A stretch of DNA of 64,000 nucleotides from Virgifigura deserti (lineage in GTDB: Bacteria > Pseudomonadota > Alphaproteobacteria > Dongiales > Dongiaceae). The DNA lies in contig QOZR01000006.1 of the NCBI GenBank assembly GCA_003576685.1, positions 124,001 to 188,000 of the forward strand, given 5' to 3'. Made by a program: the position numbers and the translations under genes. The notes below the pieces were generated by a model. The model was not told where the DNA came from. It saw only the letters and a program-made list of their open reading frames with translations, and made no database searches. Position 1 is the first letter of the stretch. The number at the start of each line of letters is the position of its first letter. Below, piece by piece: positions 44,174-53,673 of the stretch.

Positions 44174-45553
44174 ATGAACACTACTGTCCGCCCTTCTGCC
44201 ACAATGAGTGACGCCGGGAACGATACCAGCGCCGACACCACAGCGATTGCTGTGATCGGCCTCGGCTATGTCGGATTGCCGTTGGCCGTCGCCGCGGCAC
44301 AGTCGGAAAACGGGCCGGTCGTTGGCTACGACATCAATGCGGAGCGCGTCGCGGCGCTGAAGGCGGGCCTTGACCACACCGGACAGGTGGACGAGGCGAC
44401 GCTGAAGTCCTGCGGGCTCGTTTTGACCGACGATCCGGCGAGCCTGATCGGCGCGGGCCTTTATATCGTCACCGTGCCGACACCCGTCGATGCGGCGAAG
44501 CAGCCGGATCTTCGGCCCCTGCAGGCCGCTTGCCAGACGGTGGGCGAGGTGCTCGGCCGCGCGCCGGTCGGTGCGATGGCGCCGATCGTCGTTTTTGAAA
44601 GCACCGTCTATCCGGGCGTGACCGAAGAGATCTGCGGGCCCGCGCTCGAAGCCGCGTCAGGTCTTCGGGCGGGCCGCGACTTCTTCCTCGGCTACTCGCC
44701 GGAGCGGATCAATCCGGGCGACCGATTCCATACGATCGATCGCATCATCAAAGTCGTGGCCGGGCAGACCCCGGAGGTTGCCGACCGGCTCGCCGCGCTG
44801 TACGGCCGCATCACGTGCGCCGGCGTCTATGTCGCGCGCGATATTCGCACCGCGGAGGCGGCGAAGGTGATCGAGAACGCCCAGCGCGACATCAACATCG
44901 CCTTCATCAACGAGGTCGCGATGATCTTCGGTCGCCTCGGCCTCTCGGTCTATGACGTGCTCGAGGCGGCGCGGACGAAGTGGAACTTCCTCGATTTCCG
45001 CCCTGGCCTTGTCGGCGGCCACTGCATCGGCGTGGATCCGTTCTATCTCGCCCATTGCGCCCAGGCGCTCGGCCATGATCCCGAGATCATTCTCGCCGGC
45101 CGCCGGATCAATGACGGCATGGGCGATTATCTGGCCGGGTGGATCGCCAACCATGTCGCGAGCCTGAGGCCGCGACCGGGCCGAACGCCGCGAACGCTCG
45201 TGCTCGGCGTCACCTTCAAGGAGAATCTGCCCGATCTCCGGAACTCGAAGGTGATCGATCTGGTGCATGGGCTGATGGAGCGCGGCCATGCGGTCGACGT
45301 CCATGACAGCTGGGCCGACCCGGCGGAGGCCGCCGCGATCTATGATCTCACGCTGCGGCCGACGCTGCCGGAATCAGGCGCTCCCGATGGCGGTTACGAC
45401 TGCATCGTCGGTGCCGTTGCGCACGACGCCTATCGCGCCTTCACGACCGAGACCTTCGCCGCCCTCTTGCGGCCCGGCGGCGGCATCGCCGACATCAAGG
45501 GGATATGGCGCGATGTCGAGCTGCCCGCGGGACTGCACCGCTGGCAGCTTTAG
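44174..45553 (+). CDS. UDP-N-acetylsugar 6-dehydrogenase (WbpA/TviB-like)
   Basis: This 459-residue NAD-dependent enzyme oxidises the C6 of a UDP-HexNAc to a uronic acid. Motifs are IGLGYVGLPLAVAAAQ (NAD), VESTVYPGVTEE-like FESTVYPGVTEE, GYSPERINPGD, AEAAKVIENAQRDINIAFINE and the catalytic-cysteine loop LVGGHCIGVDPFYLAH, then VLGVTFKENLPDLRNSKVID. It is close to Vi-antigen TviB. The ATG at 44174 has GAGG ten bases upstream. It belongs with the surface-polysaccharide genes around it, although on the opposite strand. Confidence 0.92.
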   Translation: MNTTVRPSATMSDAGNDTSADTTAIAVIGLGYVGLPLAVAAAQSENGPVVGYDINAERVAALKAGLDHTGQVDEATLKSCGLVLTDDPASLIGAGLYIVTVPTPVDAAKQPDLRPLQAACQTVGEVLGRAPVGAMAPIVVFESTVYPGVTEEICGPALEAASGLRAGRDFFLGYSPERINPGDRFHTIDRIIKVVAGQTPEVADRLAALYGRITCAGVYVARDIRTAEAAKVIENAQRDINIAFINEVAMIFGRLGLSVYDVLEAARTKWNFLDFRPGLVGGHCIGVDPFYLAHCAQALGHDPEIILAGRRINDGMGDYLAGWIANHVASLRPRPGRTPRTLVLGVTFKENLPDLRNSKVIDLVHGLMERGHAVDVHDSWADPAEAAAIYDLTLRPTLPESGAPDGGYDCIVGAVAHDAYRAFTTETFAALLRPGGGIADIKGIWRDVELPAGLHRWQL

Positions 45554-45594
45554 GCAGCGTTCCGCTCGGCGCTTCGATGAAGAAGTGTCGGTGA

Positions 45595-46752
45595 ATGTCG
45601 GTTGTGATGTCCGCCATTGTCGCGGCGCTTGTCGGTTTCGGCGGAACGGTGGCGCTCATCGTCGCCGCGGCGCAGGCGGTCGGCGCCGATATGGCGCAAA
45701 CCTCGTCCTGGGTCGCGGCGCTATGTCTCGCCATCGCAGCGACGAGCGGATATCTCAGCCTTCGCCATCGCATTCCCATCATCGCGGCTTGGTCGACGCC
45801 GGGCGCGGCGCTGATCGCCGCCTCGGCCGGGGGCATCGCCTTTGATGCGGCGGTCGGCGCGTTTCTCTTCTCCGGCACGCTGATCGTCCTCACGGCCGCG
45901 TTCCGGCCGATCGGCGATCTCATCGCCCGCATCCCGACCTCCGTCGCCGCCGCCATGCTGGCCGGCGTGTTGCTCCGGTTCGTCATCGCCGTCTTCGAGG
46001 GCGTGCAGACGGCGCCGGAACTGGTGCTGCCGCTCGTCGGCCTCTTCCTCGTCGTGCGGCTCGTCAGCCCATCCGCCGCCGTTCTGACGGTCCTGGGCAT
46101 CGGTGTGCTTCTGGCGTTCTCGCTCGGCCTTACCGGGCCGCTGCCGAGCGACGCCGCGCTGTCGACGCTCGCCTTCGTCACGCCCGTCTTCGAGCCGTCC
46201 GCCCTGATCGGCCTGGGGCTTCCGCTGTTCCTGGTGACGATGGCGTCGCAGAACCTGCCCGGCTTCGCGGTGCTGCGCGCGGCCGGCTATCCCGTTCCGT
46301 CGCGCTCCATTCTCGCCGCCACCGGAATCGCATCAGTCGTGACGTCGCCGTTCGGCGCCCACACCAGCAACCTCGCCGCGATCACCGCATCCATCTGTAC
46401 CGGCCCCGACGCCCATCCGGACAAGGAGAAGCGGTGGCGCACCGGTCCGGTATATGCGCTCTGCTATGTCGCGCTTGCGGGCTTCGGCGCGTCGCTGGTC
46501 GCCCTGTTCGAAGCCATGCCGGCCGCCCTGATCACCACGGTCGCGGGCACTGCGCTGGTCGGGCCGCTGGTGGGCGCGATGGGTTCGGCCCTGGCGGAGG
46601 AGAAGGAGCGCTTCGCCGCCGTTCTCACTCTTGCCGTCACGGCCTCCGGCCTCTCCATTCTCGGGATCGGCTCCGCATTCTGGGGGCTCGTCGCCGGCTT
46701 GGCCGCGCTGGGTTTGGACGCCATGCTGCGGCGGGCGAGATCCGCGGCCTGA
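45595..46752 (+). CDS. benE: Benzoate/H+ symporter family transporter (BenE-like)
   Basis: This 385-residue inner-membrane protein has about ten to twelve helices. BenE-type motifs include IPIIAAWSTPGAALIA, PTSVAAAMLAGVLLRF, PLFLVTMASQNLPGFAVLRAAGY and the periplasmic loop TSPFGAHTSNLAAITA. It probably takes up benzoate or a similar aromatic acid with protons. No aromatic-degradation genes are nearby, so the substrate is uncertain. It starts 41 bp after the dehydrogenase stop. Confidence 0.9.
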   Translation: MSVVMSAIVAALVGFGGTVALIVAAAQAVGADMAQTSSWVAALCLAIAATSGYLSLRHRIPIIAAWSTPGAALIAASAGGIAFDAAVGAFLFSGTLIVLTAAFRPIGDLIARIPTSVAAAMLAGVLLRFVIAVFEGVQTAPELVLPLVGLFLVVRLVSPSAAVLTVLGIGVLLAFSLGLTGPLPSDAALSTLAFVTPVFEPSALIGLGLPLFLVTMASQNLPGFAVLRAAGYPVPSRSILAATGIASVVTSPFGAHTSNLAAITASICTGPDAHPDKEKRWRTGPVYALCYVALAGFGASLVALFEAMPAALITTVAGTALVGPLVGAMGSALAEEKERFAAVLTLAVTASGLSILGIGSAFWGLVAGLAALGLDAMLRRARSAA

Positions 46753-46783
46753 AGTCTGGTGCGTGCGACCGGCTGCGCTGGCG

Positions 46784-48538
46784 TCAGCGCCCCTCGCGCG
46801 TCAACGCCCACTTGACCGAGCCGTCCCGCGCGGTGCTGGCGATCACGATCTGCTGAGTGCGCCGGATCTCGCCACGTTGCCCGAGATAGATACTCTCGGC
46901 GAGGCTCAGCTCGTGATCGGCCGCGCGCATCCGCCATCCAGTTCCGCTAGGCAGTCGCAGAAGCGCGGTCTGTCCGTTCTGGCTGACGGACGCTTGAACC
47001 TGCGGGTGAAGATGGAAGCGGATCGCGAGCGGCAGGGCGCCGCCGCTTCCACCCTTGGCCGCGCCTTTCGCGACAAGCTGGTCCTCGCCGCGCACGTCGT
47101 CGCCGGCTGCGGCGAGGAACAGGCGCCGGCGATGGATTACGCCGAAGCTCTCGGCATAGCCGTCGTGACTCATGTCGAGCCAGATATTGCCTTCGGCCTC
47201 TTCGCGCCGGCAGGTGACCGACCGCGGGCGCCGCGCGAGTCCGGCCTCCGGCAGGATCGTGCTCGAGTTGGTGTCGGCGACCACCAGCGTCGAATGCGCG
47301 GCGGTGCTGCGCTGCGCCAGCCGCCAGCCGCCATCGCCCGGATGGGCGCCGCAATTGACGATCAGCCGCTCGCGACCGACGCTCATCTCGAAGCTCAGCG
47401 TCCCCGCATGGGCATGGGTATCGAAGCCGGGCGGCGGCGGCGCGCCGCTGTCGACGAGAAGGACGGCGCGGTTGGCGGCAAGGCGCTGAAACCCGCTCTG
47501 CGGCGCCTGCATCATCTCGGCCGGTTTGGCGTTGGCCCGCGACAGGGCCATCTCGACCTGCCAGCCTTCCTCCTCGTTGCTGTCGTTGAACAGCGGCAGC
47601 CCGCCGTCGCCATGCTGGAACAGCCGCAGCATCGCCGCCATGCCCTCGATCGCTATCGGCAAGCCAGCGGGTTGCGGCCGGCCGGCGGTGCTGAAGGCTG
47701 CGCGAAGATCGACCAGATGGCGCAGCACGGCCAGATGCAGCGACGGGCTGCGCTCGATGTGGCCGCCATCGGCGAGGATCTGTCGCGGCAGTTCCCGCTC
47801 CAGCAATTGTCGGCCGCGGGTCAGCCAGACCTCGCCGCGCGGCAGCGCCAGGCCGGCATAGATCAGCCCCTTGACCGCGATCAGCAGCGCGGCCCCGGTC
47901 AGCCCGGCCGGCAGCACACGCGCCAGATGGCCCGCCTGCTGCCCGGCGCTGACCAGGAAGCGGCCGCGGAAGGCGGCGTCCGCGCTGGGCCCATAGAACT
48001 CGTACTGCGCAAGCCAGGCGGCGAGGCGCTGCCCGATGATATCAGGCCTCCAGACCAGCGGACTCCAGCGGCTGTTGTCCTCGATCCACTGGCCGACGAG
48101 GTTGCGGGCGGTGCGGCGGCCGGCGTCGCCGCCGACCGCGCGAAGATCGCGCAGCCAAGTGAAGCCGTGCAGCGCCGCCAGCCATTGTGGCGAGGCGCCG
48201 GTGGGCAGCCAGAACGGCGCAGGCTCTTGAATCGTGTGTCCGGCGAAGGTGAAGACGCCCTGGGTCAGGGCGCTGCCGCGCGCCGCATTGCCCGGCCATG
48301 GATCGGGACCGGTGCTGTGCACCGATCCCGTCGGACGGGCGCGGAGGGTGAAGCGGTAGAGCCGGCTCCGGTACAGCGGGGCCTTCAGGTCGTAGAAGGT
48401 GCGCTTGAGCGCGAGGCCCGGCGGTAGGGCGAAGAGTCCCCGCAAGCGCGGCGATCGAACGATCGAGGATTTACGACCACCCCCAGTCCGCTGGTCCGTC
48501 CCCGGGTCGCTCCCCTGGCCGCTCCCCTGGCCGCTCAT
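46784..48538 (-). CDS. Heparinase II/III family protein
   Basis: This 584-residue protein has a catalytic alpha/alpha toroid ([86 protein letters not shown]) and a C-terminal beta-sandwich ([17 protein letters not shown] with the catalytic His, [16 protein letters not shown]). No signal peptide is seen. Alphaproteobacterial members beside rpe and rsmB are conserved; their real substrate is not heparin and remains unknown. The ATG overlaps the rpe stop. The N-terminus is low-complexity ([10 protein letters not shown]) from a 12-bp repeat. Confidence 0.9.
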   Translation of the reverse strand: MSGQGSGQGSDPGTDQRTGGGRKSSIVRSPRLRGLFALPPGLALKRTFYDLKAPLYRSRLYRFTLRARPTGSVHSTGPDPWPGNAARGSALTQGVFTFAGHTIQEPAPFWLPTGASPQWLAALHGFTWLRDLRAVGGDAGRRTARNLVGQWIEDNSRWSPLVWRPDIIGQRLAAWLAQYEFYGPSADAAFRGRFLVSAGQQAGHLARVLPAGLTGAALLIAVKGLIYAGLALPRGEVWLTRGRQLLERELPRQILADGGHIERSPSLHLAVLRHLVDLRAAFSTAGRPQPAGLPIAIEGMAAMLRLFQHGDGGLPLFNDSNEEEGWQVEMALSRANAKPAEMMQAPQSGFQRLAANRAVLLVDSGAPPPPGFDTHAHAGTLSFEMSVGRERLIVNCGAHPGDGGWRLAQRSTAAHSTLVVADTNSSTILPEAGLARRPRSVTCRREEAEGNIWLDMSHDGYAESFGVIHRRRLFLAAAGDDVRGEDQLVAKGAAKGGSGGALPLAIRFHLHPQVQASVSQNGQTALLRLPSGTGWRMRAADHELSLAESIYLGQRGEIRRTQQIVIASTARDGSVKWALTREGR

Positions 48539-49230
48539 GGGCTCCCGTGTGCGTTCCCACGGCGCAGCCGGCGGATATTCTCCGCATAGGCTGCCGCGCC
48601 GCCGCTGAAGGTCGCGGTGCCGGCGACCAGGACATCGGCGCCCGCAGCGATGGCAAGCGGCGCCGTCTCGACATTGATGCCGCCATCCACCTCGAGGTCG
48701 ATCCGCCGGCCTGGTTCGGCAGCGCAGATCGAATCGATCCGCTGGCGCAGGGCGCGAATCTTATCGAGCTGGCCGGCGATGAATTGCTGGCCGCCGAAGC
48801 CGGGATTGACGCTCATCACCAGAACCAGGTCCAAATCGGGCAGGATCGGCTCCACCGCCGTGATCGGCGTCGCCGGATTGAGCGAGACGCCGGCGCGCTT
48901 GCCAAGCGACTTGATCAGTTGAACCGTGCGGTGCAGATGCGGCCCGGCCTCCGGATGAACAGTGATGATGTCGGCGCCGGCGGCGGCGAAGTCCGCGATA
49001 TAGGGATCGACCGGTGCGATCATCAGATGCACGTCGAACGGCAGTTCGCTGTGCGGCCGCAGCGCCTTGACGACCGCCGGGCCGATCGTGATGTTCGGCA
49101 CGAAGTGGCCGTCCATCACGTCGATATGGATGTAGTCGGCCTCGGCGGCGGTGACCGCCCGCAACTCGTCGCCGAGACGGGCGAAGTCCGCCGACAGGAT
49201 CGACGGCGCAATTCGAACAGGCTGCTGCAT
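48535..49230 (-). CDS. rpe: Ribulose-phosphate 3-epimerase
   Basis: This 231-residue TIM-barrel enzyme interconverts ribulose-5-phosphate and xylulose-5-phosphate. It has [36 protein letters not shown] (metal His/Asp), [25 protein letters not shown] and [12 protein letters not shown] (catalytic Asp). Metal and catalytic residues are intact. ATG at 49230 after GGAAAG. It overlaps the heparinase-like gene by 4 bp. Confidence 0.97.
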   Translation of the reverse strand: MQQPVRIAPSILSADFARLGDELRAVTAAEADYIHIDVMDGHFVPNITIGPAVVKALRPHSELPFDVHLMIAPVDPYIADFAAAGADIITVHPEAGPHLHRTVQLIKSLGKRAGVSLNPATPITAVEPILPDLDLVLVMSVNPGFGGQQFIAGQLDKIRALRQRIDSICAAEPGRRIDLEVDGGINVETAPLAIAAGADVLVAGTATFSGGAAAYAENIRRLRRGNAHGSP

Positions 49231-49405
49231 CGCACTTTCCTAACAGGTCGGCGCTTTTCTGGAAAGGGTGAGAAAAGTCCCGTCCCAGCCCTCCGAAGTG
49301 CCCAGCGAAAATGCGGCAAATGGCGGCCGACGCATGATGCAGCCATTGGGCTGATCGCGTTTGCCTATGTCGTTTGCCCATGTCGTTTCCGGATTCATTT
49401 CTCGC

Positions 49406-49436
49406 TTGACCTCAAGTTAAGTTGAGGTCGTATCAC
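49406..49436 (+). promoter_or_regulatory. SoxR-type operator/promoter
   Basis: TTGACC (-35) and TATCAC (-10, 49431-49436) are separated by 19 bp, the long spacer used by MerR-family regulators. The spacer holds an inverted repeat with arms GACCTCAA (49408-49415) and TTGAGGTC (49422-49429). The core CCTCAAGTTAAGTTGAGG differs from the known SoxR box (CCTCAAGTTAACTTGAGG) by one base. It drives the gene at 49471. Confidence 0.8.
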
Positions 49437-49470
49437 TCGCGCTCCTCAGCTTGCAATCTAGGAGCGCGCC

Positions 49471-50109
49471 ATGAAGCAGATATATCCCGACTTGTGGCAG
49501 ACGGATCCGGAGCATCCGTTCCCCGGATCTCCCCGGGTATCGACGCACGCCTATCTTCTCCTGCGGAACGGGGGCAATGTCCTGTTCTATAGCTCCGGAC
49601 ATTCGGACGACTATCGGCGCATCCAGGCGCTGGGCGGGATCACGCACCAGTATCTGAGCCACAAGGACGAGGCCGGGCCTCCCCTGGTCCGCATCAAGCA
49701 GATGTTCGGCTCCAAGCTGTGCTGCCACCGGCTCGAGGAAAAGGCCGTGAGTGAAGCCTCTCCAGTGGATCTGGCCTTCGAGAAACGCGAGATTCACCTG
49801 GGCGACATCGAGGTCATACCCACTCCCGGCCACACTCCGGGAAGCACCTGCTTCCTCTTCAAGTCGCCCCACGGAAAGAGCTATCTCTTCACGGGCGATA
49901 CGATCTACCGAAACGACGAGCCCTGGGAAAACGGATTTCTGTCCGGGGTGAGCAGCAAGTCCGATCTGAAGAAAAGCCTCGAATTGCTGCGCGGCTTGGA
50001 GCCGGACGTCGTCATTTCCAGCGCGTCGATCGGCCCCTTTCCCTTCACGGAGATGTCGGCCGGCGAATGGCAAGCGGCGGTGGACGAGGCCCTTCGCCCG
50101 TTGTCCTAA
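49471..50109 (+). CDS. Metallo-beta-lactamase-fold hydrolase under a SoxR-like box
   Basis: This 212-residue MBL-fold protein has a reduced metal site. The usual HxHxD motif is replaced by YLSHKDEAG, but PTPGHTPGSTCF (metal His), LFTGDTIY (bridging Asp) and the C-terminal SSASIGPFPF remain; the final His is missing. It may bind one metal or none. Ribosome-binding site GGAG at 49461. A SoxR-type operator lies 35 bp upstream, so induction by redox-active compounds is likely. The regulator is not in this window. It sits alone between rpe and rsmB and looks like an insertion. Confidence 0.85.
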   Translation: MKQIYPDLWQTDPEHPFPGSPRVSTHAYLLLRNGGNVLFYSSGHSDDYRRIQALGGITHQYLSHKDEAGPPLVRIKQMFGSKLCCHRLEEKAVSEASPVDLAFEKREIHLGDIEVIPTPGHTPGSTCFLFKSPHGKSYLFTGDTIYRNDEPWENGFLSGVSSKSDLKKSLELLRGLEPDVVISSASIGPFPFTEMSAGEWQAAVDEALRPLS

Positions 50110-50128
50110 GGCAGGCGTCGTCCGCAGC

Positions 50129-51439
50129 TCAGCGCCGTCGCAACCGTGCGGCGTAGAAACCGGCGAGGCCGCCACGGTCGGCGAGGTGGCAGGGCAGGCT
50201 GCGCAGCTCGCCCTGCTGGGTCAGCAGCTCCGCGAGCCCGCCGACCTCCGCAGGCTCGATCGGCGACCGCTCGACCGGCGCGTCGGACGCGAGCAGGGTC
50301 GCGATCCGCTCCGACCCCTCCTCGGGCTGCAGCGAGCAGACGCAATAGACGAGCGTGCCGCCCGATGCCGTCATCGCGACCGCCGCGGCGAGCAGCCGGT
50401 CCTGCAGCGGGACCAGCTTTCGCATGTCCTGCGGACTCTTCAGCCATGGCACATCGGGATGGCGGCGGATCGTGCCGGTGGCGGTGCAGGGCGCGTCGAG
50501 CAGCACCGCGTCGGCCGGTGTCTCGGGACGCCAGCCGGCGGCGTCCGCCGTCACGGTCTCGGCGGCAAGGCTGAGGCGGGACAGGTTCTCCGTCAGCCGC
50601 GCGAGCCGATTGGCCGACCGGTCGACAGCGGTGACTTGGGCGCCCGCCGCGGCGAGCTGCGCCGTCTTGCCGCCGGGCGCGGCACAGAGGTCGATAACCC
50701 GCTTGCCCGCGACGGGGCCGAGAAACCGCGCCGGCAGCGCGGCGGCGGCATCTTGCACCCACCAGGCGCCTGCGTCGAATCCCGGCAGCGCCTCGACCGG
50801 CCCGGCCGTCGCCCGGCGCAGGCTGCCGGTCGGCAGCGGCACGGCATCCAGCCGCTCCGCCCACGGTGTCGGATCGCCCTTCACGGTGATGTCGAGCGGC
50901 GGCTCCTCGAGATGCGCCGCGGCGATCGCTGCCGCGGTCGCATCGCCATAGGCCGCGACCCAGGAGTCCCACAGCCAGTCGGGTGTATTGACCCGGAGAT
51001 CTGCTTCGGCCGCCAGCAGCGCCTCGCCCTCGCGGTCAAGGCGGCGGAGCACCGCATTGACCAGCCCCTTGAAGCCCGCCTCGCCGCCGAGCCCGGCCGC
51101 CAGCGCGACGGTGCTGTCGACGGCGGCGTGCGGCGGCGTGCGCAGGAACAGGAGCTGACAGGCGCCGAGCCGCAGCAGATCCTGAATGGCGGCGGCCCGG
51201 CGCGGCAGCGGGCGCTCCAGGCAGCGGCCGAGGATGCGGTCGATCTGCCCCAGCCGGCGCAAGGTCGTCGCCGTCAGCAGCCGAACGAATGCGCGGTCGC
51301 GCCCGGCGAGCCGGGTCAGTTCCGGATGATCGGCCAGCGTCTCGTCGAACGGGCGTCGGCGGCGGAGGACGGCCTGAAGCAGATCGAGCGCAACTGCGCG
51401 GGGCGCGAGCACGGCGGGATGGTCGGGCGAGGCAGACAT
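50129..51439 (-). CDS. rsmB: 16S rRNA (cytosine-967-C5)-methyltransferase
   Basis: This 436-residue enzyme has an N-terminal NusB-like RNA-binding domain (APRAVALDLLQAVLRRRRPFDETL, LLRLGACQLLFL, NAVLRRLDREGE). The Rossmann methyltransferase domain has VIDLCAAPGGKTAQLAAAGA, LLDAPCTATGTIRRHPDVPWLK (PC motif) and VYCVCSLQPEEGSERI with the catalytic cysteine. It methylates 16S rRNA. It is probably in a transcript with htpX upstream. Confidence 0.95.
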   Translation of the reverse strand: MSASPDHPAVLAPRAVALDLLQAVLRRRRPFDETLADHPELTRLAGRDRAFVRLLTATTLRRLGQIDRILGRCLERPLPRRAAAIQDLLRLGACQLLFLRTPPHAAVDSTVALAAGLGGEAGFKGLVNAVLRRLDREGEALLAAEADLRVNTPDWLWDSWVAAYGDATAAAIAAAHLEEPPLDITVKGDPTPWAERLDAVPLPTGSLRRATAGPVEALPGFDAGAWWVQDAAAALPARFLGPVAGKRVIDLCAAPGGKTAQLAAAGAQVTAVDRSANRLARLTENLSRLSLAAETVTADAAGWRPETPADAVLLDAPCTATGTIRRHPDVPWLKSPQDMRKLVPLQDRLLAAAVAMTASGGTLVYCVCSLQPEEGSERIATLLASDAPVERSPIEPAEVGGLAELLTQQGELRSLPCHLADRGGLAGFYAARLRRR

Positions 51440-51523
51440 GCCGCTTTATGGCGCAAGACGGCTGGCGGGTTCAGTGAAATTCGTGCCGAGCCCGAAATTT
51501 TGTTGCGAACGCCGGAGAGGCTA

Positions 51524-52429
51524 TCAGCCCCACGGGCTCCGCCGTCCCCCTGCCGCCGGCACGGAACCCATCGTCCTGCGCGCCGCGCCCTGCATCGTCC
51601 GGGCGATGTCGCGCAGTCGCTGGACCCGGCTCTCGGTGCTGGGATGCGTCGAGAACAGGCCGTCGATCGCGTGGGCGTGCAGCGGATTGATAATGAACAT
51701 ATGCGCGGTCGCCGGGTTCGCCTCGGCCTGATGATTATCGATCCTGCGGGCGCTGCCCTGGATCTTTTCGAGCGCCGAGGCGAGCGAGAGCGGCTGGCCG
51801 CTGATCTCGGCGCCCTCTTGGTCCGCGCCGTATTCGCGCGTCCGGCTGATCGCCATCTGCACCAGCATCGCCGCCAGCGGCGCCAGGATCGCGACCAGCA
51901 GCGTGCCGATCAGGCCCAGCGGGTTGTTGCGGTTGCCGCCGAAGAAGAAGGCGAAGTTCGCCAGCATGCCGATCGCGCCGGCCAGCGTCGCGGTCACCGT
52001 CATGGTCAGCGTGTCGCGGTTCTTCACATGTGCAAGCTCATGCGCCATCACCCCGGCGACCTCGTCCTGGTTCAGGCGCCGCAGCAGGCCGGTCGTCGCG
52101 GCGACGGCCGCGTTCTCCGGGTTGCGCCCGGTGGCGAAGGCGTTCGGCTGGTCGTTCTCGATCAGATAGACGCGCGGCATCGGCAGGTTCGCTTTTCGCG
52201 CGAGGTCCTGGATCAGGCCGTAGAACTGCGGCGCCGTCCCGGCATCGACCTCGCGCGCGTTGTACATGCGCAGCACCACCTTGTCGGAGTTCCAATAGGC
52301 GAAGGCGTTCATCGCGACGGCGATGCCGAACGCGATCACCATGCCACCGGTGCCGCCGATCAGATAGCCGACGGCGAGGAACAGGCCGGTCATCGCAGCA
52401 AGAAGCAGGGCGGTGCGGGCGTAGTTCAT
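51524..52429 (-). CDS. htpX: Protease HtpX (M48 zinc metalloprotease)
   Basis: This 301-residue inner-membrane heat-shock protease has two N-terminal helices ([38 protein letters not shown]), the zinc motif [16 protein letters not shown], two further helices, and the third ligand region [15 protein letters not shown]-terminal [14 protein letters not shown] is typical. It degrades misfolded membrane proteins together with FtsH. ATG at 52429. Divergent from the DUF1674 gene. Confidence 0.96.
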   Translation of the reverse strand: MNYARTALLLAAMTGLFLAVGYLIGGTGGMVIAFGIAVAMNAFAYWNSDKVVLRMYNAREVDAGTAPQFYGLIQDLARKANLPMPRVYLIENDQPNAFATGRNPENAAVAATTGLLRRLNQDEVAGVMAHELAHVKNRDTLTMTVTATLAGAIGMLANFAFFFGGNRNNPLGLIGTLLVAILAPLAAMLVQMAISRTREYGADQEGAEISGQPLSLASALEKIQGSARRIDNHQAEANPATAHMFIINPLHAHAIDGLFSTHPSTESRVQRLRDIARTMQGAARRTMGSVPAAGGRRSPWG

Positions 52430-52533
52430 GGCGTTATCTCAGGAAGATAGGGAGCGAGCCGCCTTCTTAGGTGGGCCCGCCGCCTCGGGCGTCAAGTCTT
52501 GGCATGCGACGTCTTTCCGCCCATATTTCCTTT

Positions 52534-52701
52534 ATGTCGAAGCAGGACAATAATGTGCCGAACGCCGACGCCGATCAGGCTGAGACGATCAAGCCAACCC
52601 AGCCGAAGACGCAGCGCCCCAAGGAGATCGGGGGCCCGAAGGGGCCCGAGCCGACCCGCTACGGCGATTGGGAGAAGGATGGCCGCTGCGTCGACTTCTG
52701 A
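52534..52701 (+). CDS. sdhE2: DUF1674 protein, succinate dehydrogenase assembly factor 4 type
   Basis: This 55-residue protein ends in the family signature PKEIGGPKGPEPTRYGDWEKDGRCVDF. The eukaryotic counterpart (Sdh8/SDHAF4) binds the flavinylated SdhA subunit and helps complex II assembly. The N-terminal half is polar and disordered. ATG at 52534. It commonly sits beside htpX and rsmB in alphaproteobacteria. The gene symbol is tentative. Confidence 0.85.
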   Translation: MSKQDNNVPNADADQAETIKPTQPKTQRPKEIGGPKGPEPTRYGDWEKDGRCVDF

Positions 52702-52740
52702 GCGGATCGCGCGCGCCACCAGTCCTTCTCCGCCCCTCTA

Positions 52741-52845
52741 ATTGTCATTGCCGGACCTGCCCTCGAACTTGCTCCGAGGGTTGACTCAGCAATACATGGA
52801 GCCGCGGCACGATGGATGCCCGGATCAAGTCCGGGCATCACAAAG
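52741..52845. repeat. Intergenic repeat with strong hairpin, probable bidirectional terminator
   Basis: GATGCCCGGA (52815-52824) and TCCGGGCATC (52830-52839) form a perfect 10-bp stem with loop TCAAG. The flanking text (GTCATTGCCGGACC..., ATGGATGCCCGG) resembles a repeat common in alphaproteobacterial genomes. It lies between the convergent DUF1674 and PNPOx-like genes. Confidence 0.65.
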
Positions 52846-52870
52846 GAGTAGGTGGGACGGCTGAGGCTGA

Positions 52871-53584
52871 TCAGGTCGAGTAGGACTCTTCCGTCGGCGC
52901 TGCAGACTCTCCGAGCACCGTTTCGAACTTGGCACCCGGCGCATAGGCGGCGAGCCCATCCGGCCAGACTACTCCCGGCGCGAGGCGTGGATCGGCGAGC
53001 GCCGGATCGACGATCGTGCGGATCGGGACCACGCCGGCCCAGCAGGGCAGGGCGTAATCCTCCTCGTCGTCGACCGGCGGGCCGGTCCGGACCTTGGCGG
53101 AAGCCTCCTCGATCACCATCGACAGCACCGTCGTTGCCTTCAGCTCCTGCGCGGTGTTCGGTCGGATCTCCGCCCGGCGGCCCGGATAGAGGCGGTCGAC
53201 GAAGGCGTCGAGTGCCGCCGCCTTCTCCACCGGGTCGTCGACCTTATGCGCCGTGCCGAACGCCATGACCGAGCGGTAATTGAGCGAATGGTGGAACCCC
53301 GACCGGGCCAGCACCAGCCCGTCGAGATGCGCCACCGTCAGGCAGACGGGCAAGCCGGCCGACTGAGCACGCAGCATGCGGCTCGCCGACGAGCCGTGCC
53401 AATAAAGCCGGTCGCCCTCGCGCCAGAAGGCGGTGGGCGTCACATAGGGCTGGCCGTCGATGACATAGCCGACATGGCAGAGCAGGGCGGCGTCGAGGAT
53501 GGCAAAGACCGCCTCGCGATCGTAATGCGCGCGCTTCGGCAGCCGCTTCACCCGCGATCTCGCGGTGGGAGAAAAGGCGTTCAT
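52871..53584 (-). CDS. PNPOx-like flavin-binding protein (pyridoxamine 5'-phosphate oxidase family)
   Basis: This 237-residue split-barrel protein is of the NimA-like group: RLPKRAHYDREAVFAILDAALLCHVGYVIDGQPYVTPT, WREGDRLYWHGSSASRMLR, VAHLDGLVLARSGFHHSLNYRSVMAFG, VLSMVIEEASAKVRTGPPVDDEED. It binds FMN or another flavin; the substrate is unknown. ATG at 53584 is preferred (GTGGAG upstream). It is divergent from a MocR regulator across a shared inverted repeat, the usual regulator-target layout. Confidence 0.9.
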   Translation of the reverse strand: MNAFSPTARSRVKRLPKRAHYDREAVFAILDAALLCHVGYVIDGQPYVTPTAFWREGDRLYWHGSSASRMLRAQSAGLPVCLTVAHLDGLVLARSGFHHSLNYRSVMAFGTAHKVDDPVEKAAALDAFVDRLYPGRRAEIRPNTAQELKATTVLSMVIEEASAKVRTGPPVDDEEDYALPCWAGVVPIRTIVDPALADPRLAPGVVWPDGLAAYAPGAKFETVLGESAAPTEESYST

Positions 53585-53623
53585 GGGAGTCTCCACTGTT
53601 TCCGGCCTCCCTGCTAGCGGCTA

Positions 53624-53672
53624 AAGTGGCTCCTCGGAAAGGGCCGTTTCCGGTAATTTCATGGAGCCACTT
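53624..53672. promoter_or_regulatory. Inverted-repeat operator between PNPOx-like gene and MocR
   Basis: Perfect 10-bp arms AAGTGGCTCC (53624-53633) and GGAGCCACTT (53663-53672) are separated by 29 bp. Inside is a second inverted repeat, CGGAAA (53635-53640) / TTTCCG (53647-53652). The right arm contains the regulator's own GGAG ribosome-binding site and ends next to its ATG. Confidence 0.7.
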
Positions 53673-53673
53673 C

